This document shows positions 1 to 9,745 of a stretch of DNA of 64,000 bases, in pieces. The notes beneath the pieces are model-generated. The model did no database searches, was not told where the DNA came from, and saw nothing but the letters and a program-made list of their open reading frames with translations. Position 1 is the first letter of the stretch; each line of letters begins with the position of its first letter. Location of the stretch: NCBI GenBank assembly GCA_021817605.1, contig JAKAUN010000006.1:113811-177810 (forward strand), read 5' to 3'. The position numbers and the translations under genes were made by a program. The stretch comes from Thermoplasmata archaeon. Its GTDB lineage: Archaea > Thermoplasmatota > Thermoplasmata > Lutacidiplasmatales > UBA184.

Positions 1-780
1 GCCGTGGACGAGGACCTCCGGCGGGGCCCGCTGCTCCTCGCGGAGCCTCTCCCTGAGCTGCTGGATCTTGAGGGCTTGACGTGCGTCGGCCTCCGCCTCG
101 CCGAAGGCCTTGACGAGCTCGAGGAGCGAGACCGGCCGGCTTTCCGAGTGGCGGACCATCTCGAGGAGGGCGGGCGGCTCGCTCGAGCCGAGCACGGTCG
201 ACGTCACGTCCACCGCCTCGGGGGTCTCGAGGAGCGGCAGGTAGCCGTCGTCCCCGGGGAGCTCGAGGTCGGCGGCACCCGCCTCCGCTGTCGGGGGTTC
301 GGCGGCCTGCTGGTGGCGTAGGACCTCCTCGGACTGCAGGAGGAGGATGCTCCAGGCCATGTAGAGCAGGCGGCCGGCGATCTGGAAGTCCACGTTGCCT
401 TCGGTGCGGACCCGCTCGAGGTAGGCCTGGGTGAACCGTCCGAGGTCGATCTCCCACGGGTCGAACTGCTGGTCGAGGACGAGCTCGAAGAGCAGGGCGG
501 TCGCCTTCTGGAACGGATCGGAGATCACCACGTGGACCCCCTCCTTGAGCCCCTCGACCAGGGTGAGGTAGCGCTCGAGCAGGACGGTCGGTTCCCCACC
601 TTCCGGCTCGCCGAGCAGCGAGCGATGGAAGACGAGGTACTGGAGGACCTTCTCGGCGGCCTCGCGGGGAACCCCGCCACCGGCCCCGAGGCGGGCGCCC
701 GCGCTTGCCGCGACGGATCCCGGCGCGACAGCGGAGGTCCTCTCGGGCGACGGCAGTCCTCCCGGTGGGTTCGCGAGCAT
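1..780 (-). CDS. scpA: Segregation and condensation protein A (ScpA), 3' end beyond window
   Basis: This is the kleisin partner of SMC in the condensin-like complex that compacts and segregates the chromosome. The ATG is at 780 and 260 codons are visible; the C-terminus lies left of the window. After about 45 low-complexity residues the ScpA core appears: a helix with VLQYLVFHRSLL, then DPFQKATALLFELVLDQQ and FDPWEIDLGRFTQAYLERV, the typical kleisin N-terminal region that binds the SMC neck. An acidic linker and further helices follow. It starts 3 nt after the smc stop codon, so the two are almost certainly co-transcribed. The start is supported by that spacing; a shorter start nearer the conserved core is possible. 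The identification rests on motif similarity. Confidence 0.88.
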   Translation of the reverse strand, partial: MLANPPGGLPSPERTSAVAPGSVAASAGARLGAGGGVPREAAEKVLQYLVFHRSLLGEPEGGEPTVLLERYLTLVEGLKEGVHVVISDPFQKATALLFELVLDQQFDPWEIDLGRFTQAYLERVRTEGNVDFQIAGRLLYMAWSILLLQSEEVLRHQQAAEPPTAEAGAADLELPGDDGYLPLLETPEAVDVTSTVLGSSEPPALLEMVRHSESRPVSLLELVKAFGEAEADARQALKIQQLRERLREEQRAPPEVLVHG

Positions 781-783
781 GGC

Positions 784-3700
784 TCAGCGCGCCTCCACCG
801 GCTTGGGAGAGGCCTCGACCGCCGAAGGGCCGCGCTCTTCCACGTCCTGGATGTCGTCCAGGTGGATCGCGACGACCCGGGAGCAGCCATCCCCGCGCAT
901 CGTGACGCCGAAGAGCTGGTGGGCGAACTTGAGCGTCACCTTGCGAAGCGAGATCACCACGAACTGCGCGCGCTCCGAATTGCGGCGCAGCATCCTTCCG
1001 ACATACTCGGCGTTGAGCCCGTCCAGCGACATGTCGACCTCGTCGAAGACGTAGAGCGGGCTCGGGTCGTAGCGCTGGAGCGAGAAGATGAAGGCAAGGC
1101 TGGCGAGCGACTTCTCCCCGCCGGAGAGCTGCTCGAGGCGTCCGACCGTCTTGCCCACGGGGCGCGCCTTGATGAGGAGCCCGCCGGCGAGCGGATCGTC
1201 CGGGTTCTCGAGGGCGATCTCACCCTCTCCGCCGGCGGAGAGCTCGCCGTAGATCGTACGGAAGTTCGTGTCGACCTGGCGGACGACCTCGGTGAGCTTC
1301 TCGCGCTTCTTCTGCTCGATCTCCTTGACGAGACCCACGAGCTCGTCCTTCTCGCGAGCGAGACGCTCGACCTCCTGGGTGAACTCGTCACAGCGGGCCT
1401 TCTCCTGGTCGTACTCTTCGACAGCTCTCAGGTTGACGTCCCCGAGGGCGCGCAGTTGCTCGTCCAGGGCAGCGATCCGTCGCTTGAGCTCCTCGGGAGC
1501 CACCGACTGCTCCTCCGCGTCGGGCTCGGGGAACTGGCGGAGCGCCTCCTCGAACTCGGCGAGATGCGACTCGGCCTGCGCCACGCGGGTCGTCTCGTTG
1601 GTGAGCAGGGTCCTCTTCGTCGCGAGGTTCGTCTCGGCCTTGGCCAGCTCCTGGGCGAGCTTCAATCGCTCGTCGTTGAGGCGGGAGCGCCGCTCGGACT
1701 GAGCGCGGGCGGCCTCGCCCTGCTTGGCCTCGACGGCCTTGAGTGCCTCGACCGCCTCTTGGGCCCGGGCGAGATCTTGCTCCAGGCGGGAGATCTCCTT
1801 GCCCTTGGCCGTGAGCTCGGTGCGGAGCCGATCGAGCTCCTTGTGCCGCTGGGTCAGCTGGGAGTCCAGCGCCGCGAGGGAGGCGCGGACCGACTGGAAC
1901 TCGCCGTTGGCCTTGACGCGCTCCTCCTGGGTCGCCTGCGAGCGCTCTTGGAGCGTCTTGAGGCGGGAGGAGAGGGCTTGCGGCAGCTGGCCGAGATACT
2001 CCTCCTGGGCCTTCTGCCGTTCCTCTTTGAGGCGGGCGAGCTCGATGCCGACCGTCTCGAGCTTGGCCTCGCCGGCCCTAAGCGCCGCGGCGGCGTGCTC
2101 GTGAGCGTCCCGGGCGCGGGCAAGTCGCTCGCGCACCCCGCGGAGCTTCTCCCGCGCCGTCGAAAGGTCCTTCTCGAGAAGACCTCGGGTCGACTCGTGG
2201 GCCTGGTCCTGGATCGAGCGGGTCGAGAGCTCCTCGGCGACCCCGCGGAGCTTTTCCGCCACGCCCTTGAGCTCCTCGCGGGCGGCGGTCTCCGCGGCGC
2301 TCTTCTGTCGTAGCTCCTCGCCGAGACGCTTGAGCTCGACGGCGCTGTCGGCGCCCCGTCCCTGGCCGGACGGGTCGAAGTAGCCGCCCGAGATCGCGCC
2401 GGTCGCCTCGATGAGGTCGCCGGTGAGCGTGACCAAGCGCACCCCGCCCATCTGTTCGCGGGCGTGGGTGAGGTCGCTCATCACGACGGTCTCGGAGAAG
2501 ACGTACCAGAAGGCGGGGCGGAGCTCCTCGTCGAAGCGGACAAGGTCGAGGGCGTAACCCTCGGCGCCGGAGGCCTTGGCAGCGATGAGCGACTTGCCGT
2601 GCGGCCGTCCCGGGAGCATCTTGTTGAGGGGAAGGAACGTCGCGCGCCCGCGCTTCTCCTCGCGGAGGAGCTTGATGCACGATTCGGCGACCTGGTCGGA
2701 CTCGACGACCAGCGCCTGGAAGCGGGCCCCTGCGGCGACCTGCAGGGCCGTCTTGTACTTCGGCTCGAACTCGGCGAGCTCCTCGACGGTCCCGCGGATG
2801 CCGGCGACCTTGCCGAGGTTGCGCTGCGAGAGGAGATAGTCGACAGCCGCCAGGGCGACCGGCCGGCTCCCCGACTCCGCGCGGGCCTTGAGGCGTGCGT
2901 CCAGGCCCACGTAGCGTCGGTTGATCTCGCCGACCTCCTGGGCGAGGCGCTCGGCTTCGGCGGTAAGCGACTTCTCCTTGGACTTGAGGGCGAAGAGCTC
3001 CTTCTGGAGCTCGGCGGTCGAGGTCTTCGGCCCTCCCTTGCCCTTGTCGGAGTCCTTGGTCCGCATCTCGAGGTCGCGGAGCTCCACCTCCCTCTCGGAG
3101 AGGTCCTCTTCCGCCTGGGCCCGGTCGCGCTCGGCGCTCTGGAGGTTGCCCGCGGCAGACTCCTTGGCCGCGACAGCGTCCTGCCAGGCCTTCTGATGTG
3201 CCTCGAGCCCCCGGTCGAGCTCGAGCTGGCGCTTGCGCGCCGCAACGAGACGGTCCTGGGGCTTTCCCGGAGCGGCGGTCGCCTGCTCGAGATCCTTGGC
3301 CTCCTCGGTCGCCCGGTCCTCGAGTCGCTTGAGCGATTGGGCGAGCTCCTTTTCCTGGGAACTGAGCGCCTTGTGCTGCTTCTCGTCGTCCGCCAGGGTC
3401 TTGGCGAGCTCGTCCGCCTGGCCCTTGAGCTCCCCGGCGACCTCCCTAAGGTTGGAGAGGTTCTGCTCGATGCGGGCGTGGGCGAGTTTCTTCTCGTCGA
3501 ACTCCTTCTTGAACCGGACCGCGGACTCCCCTCCGGCCTCGGCGATCTCCCGCTCGAGAGTCTCTATGGTCGCGGCAAGCTCGCCCTGCTGATCGGCGAG
3601 CTTCTGCCGGCGTCCGTCCAGCTCCCCGATCTCGGCCTGGACGTGGGCGACCTGGGCGCGGCAGCTCTCGAGCTCCTTTTCGGCAAGGCGGTGGCCGGCT

Positions 3701-4410
3701 CGGGCGAGCCGGGCCTCGTTGTGGCGCTTGTCGTCCTGGAGCTGCTTGTACTGGATCGCCTGGAGCCTCTGGCCCTCGAGCGCCGCGAGCCGTCCCTTCA
3801 CGTCGCCGAGGAGGGTGCCGATCCGCTCGAGGTTCTGGTCGAGCTCGGTGCGCTTGGCCTCCGCGCGCTCGAGCTCTTCGTCGTACTGGCTGATCCCCGC
3901 GAGGCGCTCGACCAGGCCCCGACGCGGGATGGGGCCCATGGTGACGACCTTGTTCACGTCGCCCTGCTGGACGAGGTTGTAGCCGTCGCCCGAGAGGCGG
4001 GCGTGGGAGAGGAGCGTGTCGATCTCCGACTGGGTCGTGCGCTTACTGTTGACGTAGAAGTAGGAGTAGTAGCCGTCCGGGTCGTTCGGCGCGAGCTTGA
4101 CGTAGCGCGTGACCTCGACCTCGGCGGACTCGGACGGGAGGAGGTGGTCGGAGTTGTCGAAGACGAGGGAGACCTCGCACTCCGTGGCGGGCTTCTTCGA
4201 AGCCCCGCCGTTGAAGAAGAGATGGGTGAGGCGGTCTGCGCGCAGGGCCTTCGAACTGGTCGGGCCCAGCACGAAGAGAATGGCGTCGGAGATGTTCGAC
4301 TTCCCCATCCCGTTGGGGCCGGCGACCCCGGTGAACCCCGGCTGGAAAGGGATCTCGGTCGCCCCGGCGAACGACTTGAAGTTCCTCAGCTTGATCCGTT
4401 TGAGGTGCAT
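784..4410 (-). CDS. smc: Chromosome segregation protein SMC
   Basis: This is the ATPase of the archaeal condensin-like complex, 1208 aa, a normal length for the family. The N-terminal head has a P-loop at residues 31-38 (GPNGMGKS). Long coiled coils flank a hinge at about 520-680. The C-terminal head has the ABC signature LSGGEKS at about 1095-1101 and Walker B VFDEVD at about 1120. In the P-loop a methionine sits where SMC proteins usually have serine, which is unusual but at a variable position. A TATA-like box lies about 100 nt upstream (4507-4514), so the messenger has a leader of about 70 nt. scpA follows after 3 nt. The tail after the head is short and charged. The identification is secure. 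Confidence 0.98.
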   Translation of the reverse strand: MHLKRIKLRNFKSFAGATEIPFQPGFTGVAGPNGMGKSNISDAILFVLGPTSSKALRADRLTHLFFNGGASKKPATECEVSLVFDNSDHLLPSESAEVEVTRYVKLAPNDPDGYYSYFYVNSKRTTQSEIDTLLSHARLSGDGYNLVQQGDVNKVVTMGPIPRRGLVERLAGISQYDEELERAEAKRTELDQNLERIGTLLGDVKGRLAALEGQRLQAIQYKQLQDDKRHNEARLARAGHRLAEKELESCRAQVAHVQAEIGELDGRRQKLADQQGELAATIETLEREIAEAGGESAVRFKKEFDEKKLAHARIEQNLSNLREVAGELKGQADELAKTLADDEKQHKALSSQEKELAQSLKRLEDRATEEAKDLEQATAAPGKPQDRLVAARKRQLELDRGLEAHQKAWQDAVAAKESAAGNLQSAERDRAQAEEDLSEREVELRDLEMRTKDSDKGKGGPKTSTAELQKELFALKSKEKSLTAEAERLAQEVGEINRRYVGLDARLKARAESGSRPVALAAVDYLLSQRNLGKVAGIRGTVEELAEFEPKYKTALQVAAGARFQALVVESDQVAESCIKLLREEKRGRATFLPLNKMLPGRPHGKSLIAAKASGAEGYALDLVRFDEELRPAFWYVFSETVVMSDLTHAREQMGGVRLVTLTGDLIEATGAISGGYFDPSGQGRGADSAVELKRLGEELRQKSAAETAAREELKGVAEKLRGVAEELSTRSIQDQAHESTRGLLEKDLSTAREKLRGVRERLARARDAHEHAAAALRAGEAKLETVGIELARLKEERQKAQEEYLGQLPQALSSRLKTLQERSQATQEERVKANGEFQSVRASLAALDSQLTQRHKELDRLRTELTAKGKEISRLEQDLARAQEAVEALKAVEAKQGEAARAQSERRSRLNDERLKLAQELAKAETNLATKRTLLTNETTRVAQAESHLAEFEEALRQFPEPDAEEQSVAPEELKRRIAALDEQLRALGDVNLRAVEEYDQEKARCDEFTQEVERLAREKDELVGLVKEIEQKKREKLTEVVRQVDTNFRTIYGELSAGGEGEIALENPDDPLAGGLLIKARPVGKTVGRLEQLSGGEKSLASLAFIFSLQRYDPSPLYVFDEVDMSLDGLNAEYVGRMLRRNSERAQFVVISLRKVTLKFAHQLFGVTMRGDGCSRVVAIHLDDIQDVEERGPSAVEASPKPVEAR

Positions 4411-4506
4411 CGCTCGGTGCTCCTGGCTGGCCTGCTGACCTTCCGTCGCCGGACAGCGCCCGTTTGTCGGACGTCTGTCAGCGGCAGGCTCCGAGCGGTC
4501 CCCGAC

Positions 4507-4514
4507 TTATTTAA
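4507..4514 (-). promoter_or_regulatory. TATA-like box for smc-scpA
   Basis: On the minus strand the sequence reads TTAAATAA inside otherwise GC-rich intergenic DNA, about 97-104 nt before the smc ATG. It is one of the few AT-only octamers in the region. Transcription would start near 4483, giving a leader of roughly 70 nt. Confidence 0.6.
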
Positions 4515-4673
4515 CCGTTCTTTTGGACGGGTCCCGGCCCCGATTGCCTGTCGGGTCTCGGCGTTCCCACGGAGTCCGAGCCCTCGCGAGGCCCCCCGCA
4601 CCGGCCCTCGGACGTCATGGCCCCCAGGCCCCGCCCCGCGACGGAGCGCCGTGGTCCGGACCTTGACCACGGC

Positions 4674-5267
4674 TCATCCCGGACGGGTGGCTCGTGGTCG
4701 CCGGGACGCGCCGGCTAGGTAGCTCAGCCCCTTGCTGAGCAGCTCCTCTCTCGGCCGTGTCGTGTCGAGCCTGAGGACGGGCTCGTCCCACGGGAGGTAC
4801 TCCCGCTGCTGGACCTCCTCCCATGTGGGAACCGGTAGTGGCGGCGTCGGCGCGGCCCGTCGTTCTACCCTACGGCGGTGTTCCGAGGCGTCCGTGCAGA
4901 CCAGTTCGATCACGCGTCGGGGGACGCCGAGCTCCTTGGCGAGGTCCGCCCACATCCGTCGCGCTTCGGCGACCCCGTTGACCGCATCGACGATCACCGA
5001 CCGGCCGAGGGCGAGGTGGTCGCGGGCCTGGTCACGGACCCCAAGATAGGCGGCGAGACCACTCGCGTGCGATCGCGGGAGACCCGCCGCCAGCATCGCG
5101 GCCTCCAGGGTATCCACGCGCAACCAGACGGCGCCGGTCCTCTTCGCAAGGTCGCGGGCGAAGCTCGACTTGCCGCTGCCCGGCAGGCCGGCGAGGACGA
5201 TCAGGCGGGGCGCCAGCGGCCGCGAAGGTTTCCTACGCCGGTCGTGGCGCGGAGGAGGCCGCCTCAC
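4674..5267 (-). CDS. P-loop kinase (AAA_33-type nucleotide/zeta-like kinase)
   Basis: This is a small P-loop NTPase of the AAA_33 kinase group, which transfers phosphate from ATP to an unidentified substrate. The Walker A is AGLPGSGKSS about 24-33 residues from the chosen GTG (5267), followed by FARDLAKRTGAVWLRVDTLE. A central helix leads to SVIVDAVNGVAEARRMW, a typical lid and Walker-B-like strand, and an HRRRVERR segment is a likely arginine-rich lid. The GTG at 5267 has a purine-rich GGGGGGAT just upstream. A longer frame opens at GTG 5405, but its extra 46 residues are an Arg/Pro-rich run that looks non-coding; a TATA-like CTAAATAG (5435-5442) would fit that longer version. The substrate cannot be told from the sequence. 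Confidence 0.8.
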   Translation of the reverse strand: MRRPPPRHDRRRKPSRPLAPRLIVLAGLPGSGKSSFARDLAKRTGAVWLRVDTLEAAMLAAGLPRSHASGLAAYLGVRDQARDHLALGRSVIVDAVNGVAEARRMWADLAKELGVPRRVIELVCTDASEHRRRVERRAAPTPPLPVPTWEEVQQREYLPWDEPVLRLDTTRPREELLSKGLSYLAGASRRPRATRPG

Positions 5268-5530
5268 CGATCCCCCCCGCTCAAGCGGAGGCTTCGAGCG
5301 GGGAAGCGTTGCCTGCGGCCGTGGGTCCCTGGCTGTCGCACGTCCCCTTCGATGTCGGGCACGAACGGTAGCTCCGTCCCCCGGGCGTCGGGGAGCGGAG
5401 CCCACCGACCGGCCCGGGTGGGGGAACCCAAACGCTATTTAGTGGGTCACGCCCTCGGAGCTCCGGATGCGTCGGTCCGTTCCGGCGGGGTAGAGGGACC
5501 TACCCCACCGTTCCGGTATTCTTCTTCGGC

Positions 5531-6070
5531 ATGGACGTCTTCGACGCGATCCGCGCCTACCGCCCTTGCGCCTCGTTCCTCAACCAGCCGATCCCCCCCG
5601 AGAAGCTCAAGCGCGTTCTGTCGGCCGTCCGGCTCGCCCCGAGCCAGCAGAACCTTCAGCCGTGGAGGTTCGTCGTGGTCCAGGACGACGAGCGCAAGCG
5701 GCTGCTTGCCCAGGCGTCGAGCCGGGGCAAGCTCATCGCCGCAGCGCCCTCGGTCGTCGTCGCGTTCGCCGTCGAGGAGGACATCCCGGTGACGATCGGC
5801 GGCTACATCTCCGCCTACCCTCTCGACGTCGCGGTGGCGATCGACCACCTGCAACTCGCGGCGACCGCCGAGGGGCTCGGAACGAACTGGCTCATCGAGT
5901 TCAACGAGCAGAAGGTCCGCTCGGTCCTCCATGTGCCGGAGGGGATCCACCCCATCGCCGTCATACCGATCGGCTACCCCGCCGAGGGGAACGGCTCCTC
6001 CGCAGCGGCCGGGGGGCAGGGCCGAAAGAGCCCGGACGAGGTCATCGCCTACGACCAGTTCCCCTGGTGA
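5531..6070 (+). CDS. Nitroreductase family FMN protein
   Basis: This 179-aa protein has the FMN-dependent nitroreductase fold, which reduces nitro groups, quinones or flavins with NAD(P)H. It opens with MDVFDAIRAYRPCASF, then PPEKLKRVLSAVRLAPSQQNLQPWRFVVVQD, the classic FMN-binding N-terminal motif with the SxxNxQPW pattern. Later LQLAATAEGLGTNWLI is the second conserved helix, and IAVIPIGYPAE is the usual C-terminal strand. The XTP pyrophosphatase begins 7 nt after its stop, so the two are likely one transcript. It is shorter than enterobacterial NfsB and resembles the small archaeal subfamily. The natural substrate is unknown. Confidence 0.92.
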   Translation: MDVFDAIRAYRPCASFLNQPIPPEKLKRVLSAVRLAPSQQNLQPWRFVVVQDDERKRLLAQASSRGKLIAAAPSVVVAFAVEEDIPVTIGGYISAYPLDVAVAIDHLQLAATAEGLGTNWLIEFNEQKVRSVLHVPEGIHPIAVIPIGYPAEGNGSSAAAGGQGRKSPDEVIAYDQFPW

Positions 6071-6077
6071 GGGGCGC

Positions 6078-6665
6078 GTGGTCGATGTCCTCTTCGTCAC
6101 CTCGAACCCGGGCAAGGTCCGGGAGGTGCGCAGCGTCCTCGCTCCCTACGGAGTGAGCGTCCGGTGGCTCCGTCGCACCCTAACCGAACCCCAGGCGACC
6201 ACCCTCGCAGAGGTGGCGGGCCACAAGCTCGAGGCCGTCCGGCGACCGGCCCGCTACGTCCTCGTCGAGGACTCCGGATTGTTCGTTCCCTCGCTCAAGG
6301 GGTTCCCGGGCGTCTATTCGGCCCACTTTCTCAAGATCTGGGGCTTCCCTCCCCTGCTCGAGCTGCTTCGCCGTCGGGACCGCCGCGCGGTGTTCCGAAC
6401 GGTCGCCGGGCTCGCGCGGGGGAAGGAGCGCTGGACCTTCTCCGGGGAGGTGCGGGGAACGATCGCGTGGGCTCCGGCAGGTTCCCATGGCTTCGGCTAC
6501 GATCCGATCTTCGTCCCGGAAGGCTTCACGAGGACGATGGCCGAGCTCTCCCCCGAGGTGAAGGATAGCATCTCCCACCGCGCCCGGGCGATGCACAAGG
6601 TGGGCCGGTTCCTCGCGACGCGCTCGAGAGCTCCGAAAAGGAAGAGGAAGAAAGGGTTCGCCTAA
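6078..6665 (+). CDS. rdgB: XTP/dITP diphosphatase (non-canonical purine NTP pyrophosphatase)
   Basis: This house-cleaning enzyme of the HAM1/RdgB family hydrolyses dITP, ITP and XTP to monophosphates and so prevents their incorporation into nucleic acid. The N-terminus reads VDVLFVTSNPGKVREV, with the SNxxK nucleotide-binding signature. YVLVEDSGLFVPSLKGFPG carries the conserved EDSGL metal/base motif, and SHGFGYDPIFVPEG is the family C-terminal signature. At about 195 aa it is a normal length. The GTG at 6078 is chosen because it places the first beta strand at the start and lies 7 nt after the nitroreductase stop, with GAGGGG just upstream. The lysine/arginine-rich tail is unusual but short. 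Confidence 0.93.
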   Translation: MVDVLFVTSNPGKVREVRSVLAPYGVSVRWLRRTLTEPQATTLAEVAGHKLEAVRRPARYVLVEDSGLFVPSLKGFPGVYSAHFLKIWGFPPLLELLRRRDRRAVFRTVAGLARGKERWTFSGEVRGTIAWAPAGSHGFGYDPIFVPEGFTRTMAELSPEVKDSISHRARAMHKVGRFLATRSRAPKRKRKKGFA

Positions 6666-6681
6666 GGCGACGGCGCGGGGC

Positions 6682-8337
6682 CTAGTCTTCGCCGAAGTCC
6701 CCGCCCATGCCGCCCATTCCGCCCATGCCCCCGTCGCCGGGGCCCTTGCTGGGCGGCGGGCTCGACTTCGAGGCGATGACGTCGTCGATCCGCAGGATCA
6801 TCACCGCGGCGTCGGTCGCGCTCTCGATCGCCTGGCGGGCCACGCGAATGGGCTCGAGGACGTGGATCTCCAACATGTTGGAGACCTTGCCCTGCAGGAC
6901 GTTGACCCCCGCCTCCTTCTGGCCGGACTTGTGGGCCTTCCGCAGCTCGATGAGGATGTCGATGGGGTCGAGCCCGGCGTTCTCGGCGAGCGTGCGGGGC
7001 ACGGTCTCGAGGGCGTCGGCGAAGGTCTCGAAGGCGATCTGCTCACGGCCCCCGACCTTGGCGGCCTCGTCGCGCAGGTGCATGGCGAGCTCCTCGGCGG
7101 TCGCGCCGCCGCCGAGGACGAAGCGTCCGTCCTCGACCGCGACGGCGACCACGTTGAGCGCGTCGTCGAGGGAGCGCTCGATCTCGTCGATCACGTGCTC
7201 GGTGCCGCCCCGGATCAGGATCGAGACGGCGCGGGCCTTCTTCGCTCCCGTGACGAACGTGAGCGCGTCCTCGCCGATCTTCCGCTCCTCGACGGTCCCG
7301 GCGCGGCCGACATCCGACGGGGTGAGCTCGCTCACCTTGGAGATGATGTTCGCCCCGGTCGCCTTGGCGAGCTTCTCCATGTCGGACTTCTTCACGCGGC
7401 GCACCGCGTAGATGCCTTCCTTCGCGAGGAAGTGCTGCGCGAGGTCGTCGATCCCCTTCTGGCAGAGGACCACGTTCGCGCCGGATTTCTTCACCTGGTC
7501 GACCATCCGGCGGAGCATGTTCTCCTCCTCCTGGAGGAAGGCGTTGAGCTGGTCGGGGTCGTTGATCTCGATCTTCGCGTCGATCTCCGTCTTCTTGATC
7601 TCGAGCGCGGCGTCCAAAAGGGCGATCATCGGGTTCTCGACGCGGGTCGGCATCCCGGAGTGGACCTTCTCCTTGTCGATGATGACGCCCTCGATGAGCT
7701 GCGTGTCGGTCATCGCTCCGCCCTGCTTCTTGATGAGCTGGACGTTGTCGAGGTCGACGTTGTAGCTGGTCCCGCGCTTCTCGGCGATCGCGGTGATGGC
7801 GTTGACCGCGATCTCGCCCATGAGCTCGCGGTTGAAGGAGACCGACTTGCTGGACATCGACGTGACCGCGATGCGCTTGAGGGTCTCGTGGTCGGTCACG
7901 GAAACCTCTCGGCTCACCTGGTTGAGGAGCTCGAGGGCCTTCTGGGCCGCCAGGCGGTAGCCCTGCGAGATCACCGTCGGGTGGATGTTCTGCTCGATGA
8001 GCTCCTCGGCGCGCTTCAGCAGCTCGCCGGCGAGGATCACCGCGGTGGTCGTCCCGTCCCCGGCCTCCTGGTCCTGGGTCTTGGCGACCTCGACCAGCAT
8101 CTTCGCCGCGGGATGCTCGACGTCCATCTCCTTGAGGATCGTCACGCCGTCGTTGGTCACCACGACGTCGCCCATCGAGTCGACAAGCATCTTGTCGAGC
8201 CCGCGGGGTCCGAGCGTGGTACGGACCGCGTCGGCGATCGCCTTCGCGGCCTGGATGTTGTTGGAGAGGGCGCCCCGGCCCTTCTCCCGCTTCGTCCCTT
8301 CCTTCAGCACCAAAATCTGGGTCTGTCCGGTCAACAT
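6682..8337 (-). CDS. thsA: Thermosome subunit (group II chaperonin)
   Basis: This is the archaeal group II chaperonin subunit, which forms double rings with a built-in lid and refolds proteins using ATP. It is 551 aa, the normal length. The N-terminus has [17 protein letters not shown], the ATP-binding motif GDGTT lies at residues 93-97, and [10 protein letters not shown] lies between them. The C-terminus ends in a GGM repeat tail and acidic residues, typical for group II chaperonins. A strong TATA-like box lies 54-63 nt upstream. Only one subunit gene is visible here. The gene faces left and is convergent with the pyrophosphatase, 16 nt apart. The TAG stop shows that TAG is an ordinary stop codon in this genome. 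Confidence 0.98.
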   Translation of the reverse strand: MLTGQTQILVLKEGTKREKGRGALSNNIQAAKAIADAVRTTLGPRGLDKMLVDSMGDVVVTNDGVTILKEMDVEHPAAKMLVEVAKTQDQEAGDGTTTAVILAGELLKRAEELIEQNIHPTVISQGYRLAAQKALELLNQVSREVSVTDHETLKRIAVTSMSSKSVSFNRELMGEIAVNAITAIAEKRGTSYNVDLDNVQLIKKQGGAMTDTQLIEGVIIDKEKVHSGMPTRVENPMIALLDAALEIKKTEIDAKIEINDPDQLNAFLQEEENMLRRMVDQVKKSGANVVLCQKGIDDLAQHFLAKEGIYAVRRVKKSDMEKLAKATGANIISKVSELTPSDVGRAGTVEERKIGEDALTFVTGAKKARAVSILIRGGTEHVIDEIERSLDDALNVVAVAVEDGRFVLGGGATAEELAMHLRDEAAKVGGREQIAFETFADALETVPRTLAENAGLDPIDILIELRKAHKSGQKEAGVNVLQGKVSNMLEIHVLEPIRVARQAIESATDAAVMILRIDDVIASKSSPPPSKGPGDGGMGGMGGMGGDFGED

Positions 8338-8390
8338 GGTTTCACCGTCCGAGAATCCCCTCGGGTTTCGGTTTCGGTAGAAAAGCGGTT

Positions 8391-8400
8391 CTATTTAAAG
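8391..8400 (-). promoter_or_regulatory. TATA-like box for the thermosome gene (possibly bidirectional)
   Basis: The minus strand reads CTTTAAATAG, a good archaeal TATA box, 54-63 nt before the thermosome ATG, which implies a short leader of about 30 nt. The element is nearly self-complementary (CTATTTAAAG on the plus strand), so it could also serve the rightward alpha-hydroxyacid dehydrogenase gene. Confidence 0.7.
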
Positions 8401-8593
8401 ACACCCCACGCCCGTCCAAAAATTCCCTCTCGACACCGCCGGTAGGGTCTCCTCCATGCCCGCCGCCCGCGGCGGCCCGCCCGCCACGATGAGGGGTCCG
8501 CTCGCGCGCTACCGGGGGATACCGTGCACGCCGCGCGCCGCACCGCCTCGGGCCGATGGCCTCAAATCTCGAGTTGGCGAGCGGTCCCTCGCC

Positions 8594-9745
8594 GTGACGT
8601 CGACGGCGCGAAGCGCCAAGGCCTGCCCACCGTTCCGGTCGCTTTCCGACCTTGCCGAGGCCGCCTCGGCCGCGACGCGCGGGGCTCTCCTAGAGTTCGT
8701 CGAGAGCGGCGCGGGGGCCGAGTGGACACGTCGAGCGAACCTCGCCGCTTTCGACGCCTGGTCGCTCGTCCCCCGCGTGCTGCGCAACGTGCGCGAGGTC
8801 GACCTTACGACCCGGCTGCTCGGCACCCCCGTGCACGCTCCGTTCTTCGCTTCGCCTACCGCCTACCAGGGTGCCGTCCACCCGGCAGGGGAGAGGGCGA
8901 CCGCCCGGGCCCTCGGGCGGGCCGGGATCCTGGGGGTCTACAGCACCCTTTCGAGCCGGTCGCTCGAAGAGATCGCGTCGGCCGCCCCCGCTGCCCCGCG
9001 GTGGTTCCAGCTCTACCTCCAACCGGACCTTACGGCGTCCGAGGAGCTCCTAAGGCGTGCGGAGAGGGCGGGCTACTCCGCGGCCGTGGTCACGGTCGAC
9101 GCTCCGGTGCTCGGACCCCGGGACCTCCAGTCCCGAGGCGGCTTCGCGCTCGACCGACCGGTGCCCGTCGGCAACGGCCCGGGGATCCGGAGCCCCGCCC
9201 GGGAGCTCGTCCCCCGGGAGAAGGGCTACGCCCTCGAAGGGGGCGCGGAGTACTCCTGGGACGATTTCGAGAGGTTGGTGAAGGGCACGGACCTCCCCCT
9301 CGTGCTCAAAGGGGTCCTGAGCCCGGAGGATGCACGGGAGGCGGTGCGGAGGGGAGCGAAGGGGCTCCTTGTCTCGAACCACGGAGGTCGGCAGCTCGAC
9401 CGCGCCCTCCCGTCGTTGGACGCCCTTCCCGACGTGGTCGAGGCCATCGGTTCGCGAGCGGAGGTCTACCTGGACGGCGGCGTGCGGCGGGCTCCGGACA
9501 TTCTTATCGCGCGGGCCCTCGGCGCCCGGGCCGCCGGGCTCGGCCGACCGATCCTCTGGGCCCTCGCGGTCGGAGGGGAGCGCGGCGTCGAGAGGCTCGC
9601 GCGTCTCCTCTCGAGCGAGCTCGCCACGTCCCTCCTCCTCCTCGGCCGGAGGTCGATCGCCGAGGTCGACCGCACCGCCGTCCGGGAGAACCGGTGGCGG
9701 AACCCTCCCCCGCCGCACGCGACCGGTCGGACCGTTGGCGACTGA
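8594..9745 (+). CDS. FMN-dependent alpha-hydroxyacid dehydrogenase (lactate/glycolate oxidase family)
   Basis: This FMN TIM-barrel enzyme oxidises 2-hydroxy acids such as L-lactate. The family N-terminus is recognisable as FRSLSDLAEAASAATRGALLEF, leading to VPRVLRNVREVDLTTRLLGTPVHAPFFASPTAYQG. WFQLYLQPD and AVVTVDAPVLGPRD are FMN-binding strands. LLVSNHGGRQLDRA holds the catalytic histidine and substrate arginine, and EVYLDGGVRRAPDILIARALGA binds the FMN phosphate. From the GTG at 8594 it is 383 aa, like family members. The frame also extends up to ATG 8456 through an Arg/Pro-rich stretch that looks non-coding; that start would sit 56 nt from the TATA box at 8391. The MFS pseudogene overlaps its end. 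The exact hydroxy acid is unknown. Confidence 0.9.
   Translation: MTSTARSAKACPPFRSLSDLAEAASAATRGALLEFVESGAGAEWTRRANLAAFDAWSLVPRVLRNVREVDLTTRLLGTPVHAPFFASPTAYQGAVHPAGERATARALGRAGILGVYSTLSSRSLEEIASAAPAAPRWFQLYLQPDLTASEELLRRAERAGYSAAVVTVDAPVLGPRDLQSRGGFALDRPVPVGNGPGIRSPARELVPREKGYALEGGAEYSWDDFERLVKGTDLPLVLKGVLSPEDAREAVRRGAKGLLVSNHGGRQLDRALPSLDALPDVVEAIGSRAEVYLDGGVRRAPDILIARALGARAAGLGRPILWALAVGGERGVERLARLLSSELATSLLLLGRRSIAEVDRTAVRENRWRNPPPPHATGRTVGD

Noticed and set aside
532..2313. A 593-codon plus-strand frame opposite smc/scpA
   Set aside because: Leu/Glu/Arg-rich shadow of the coiled-coil codons of smc; the minus strand holds all SMC motifs.
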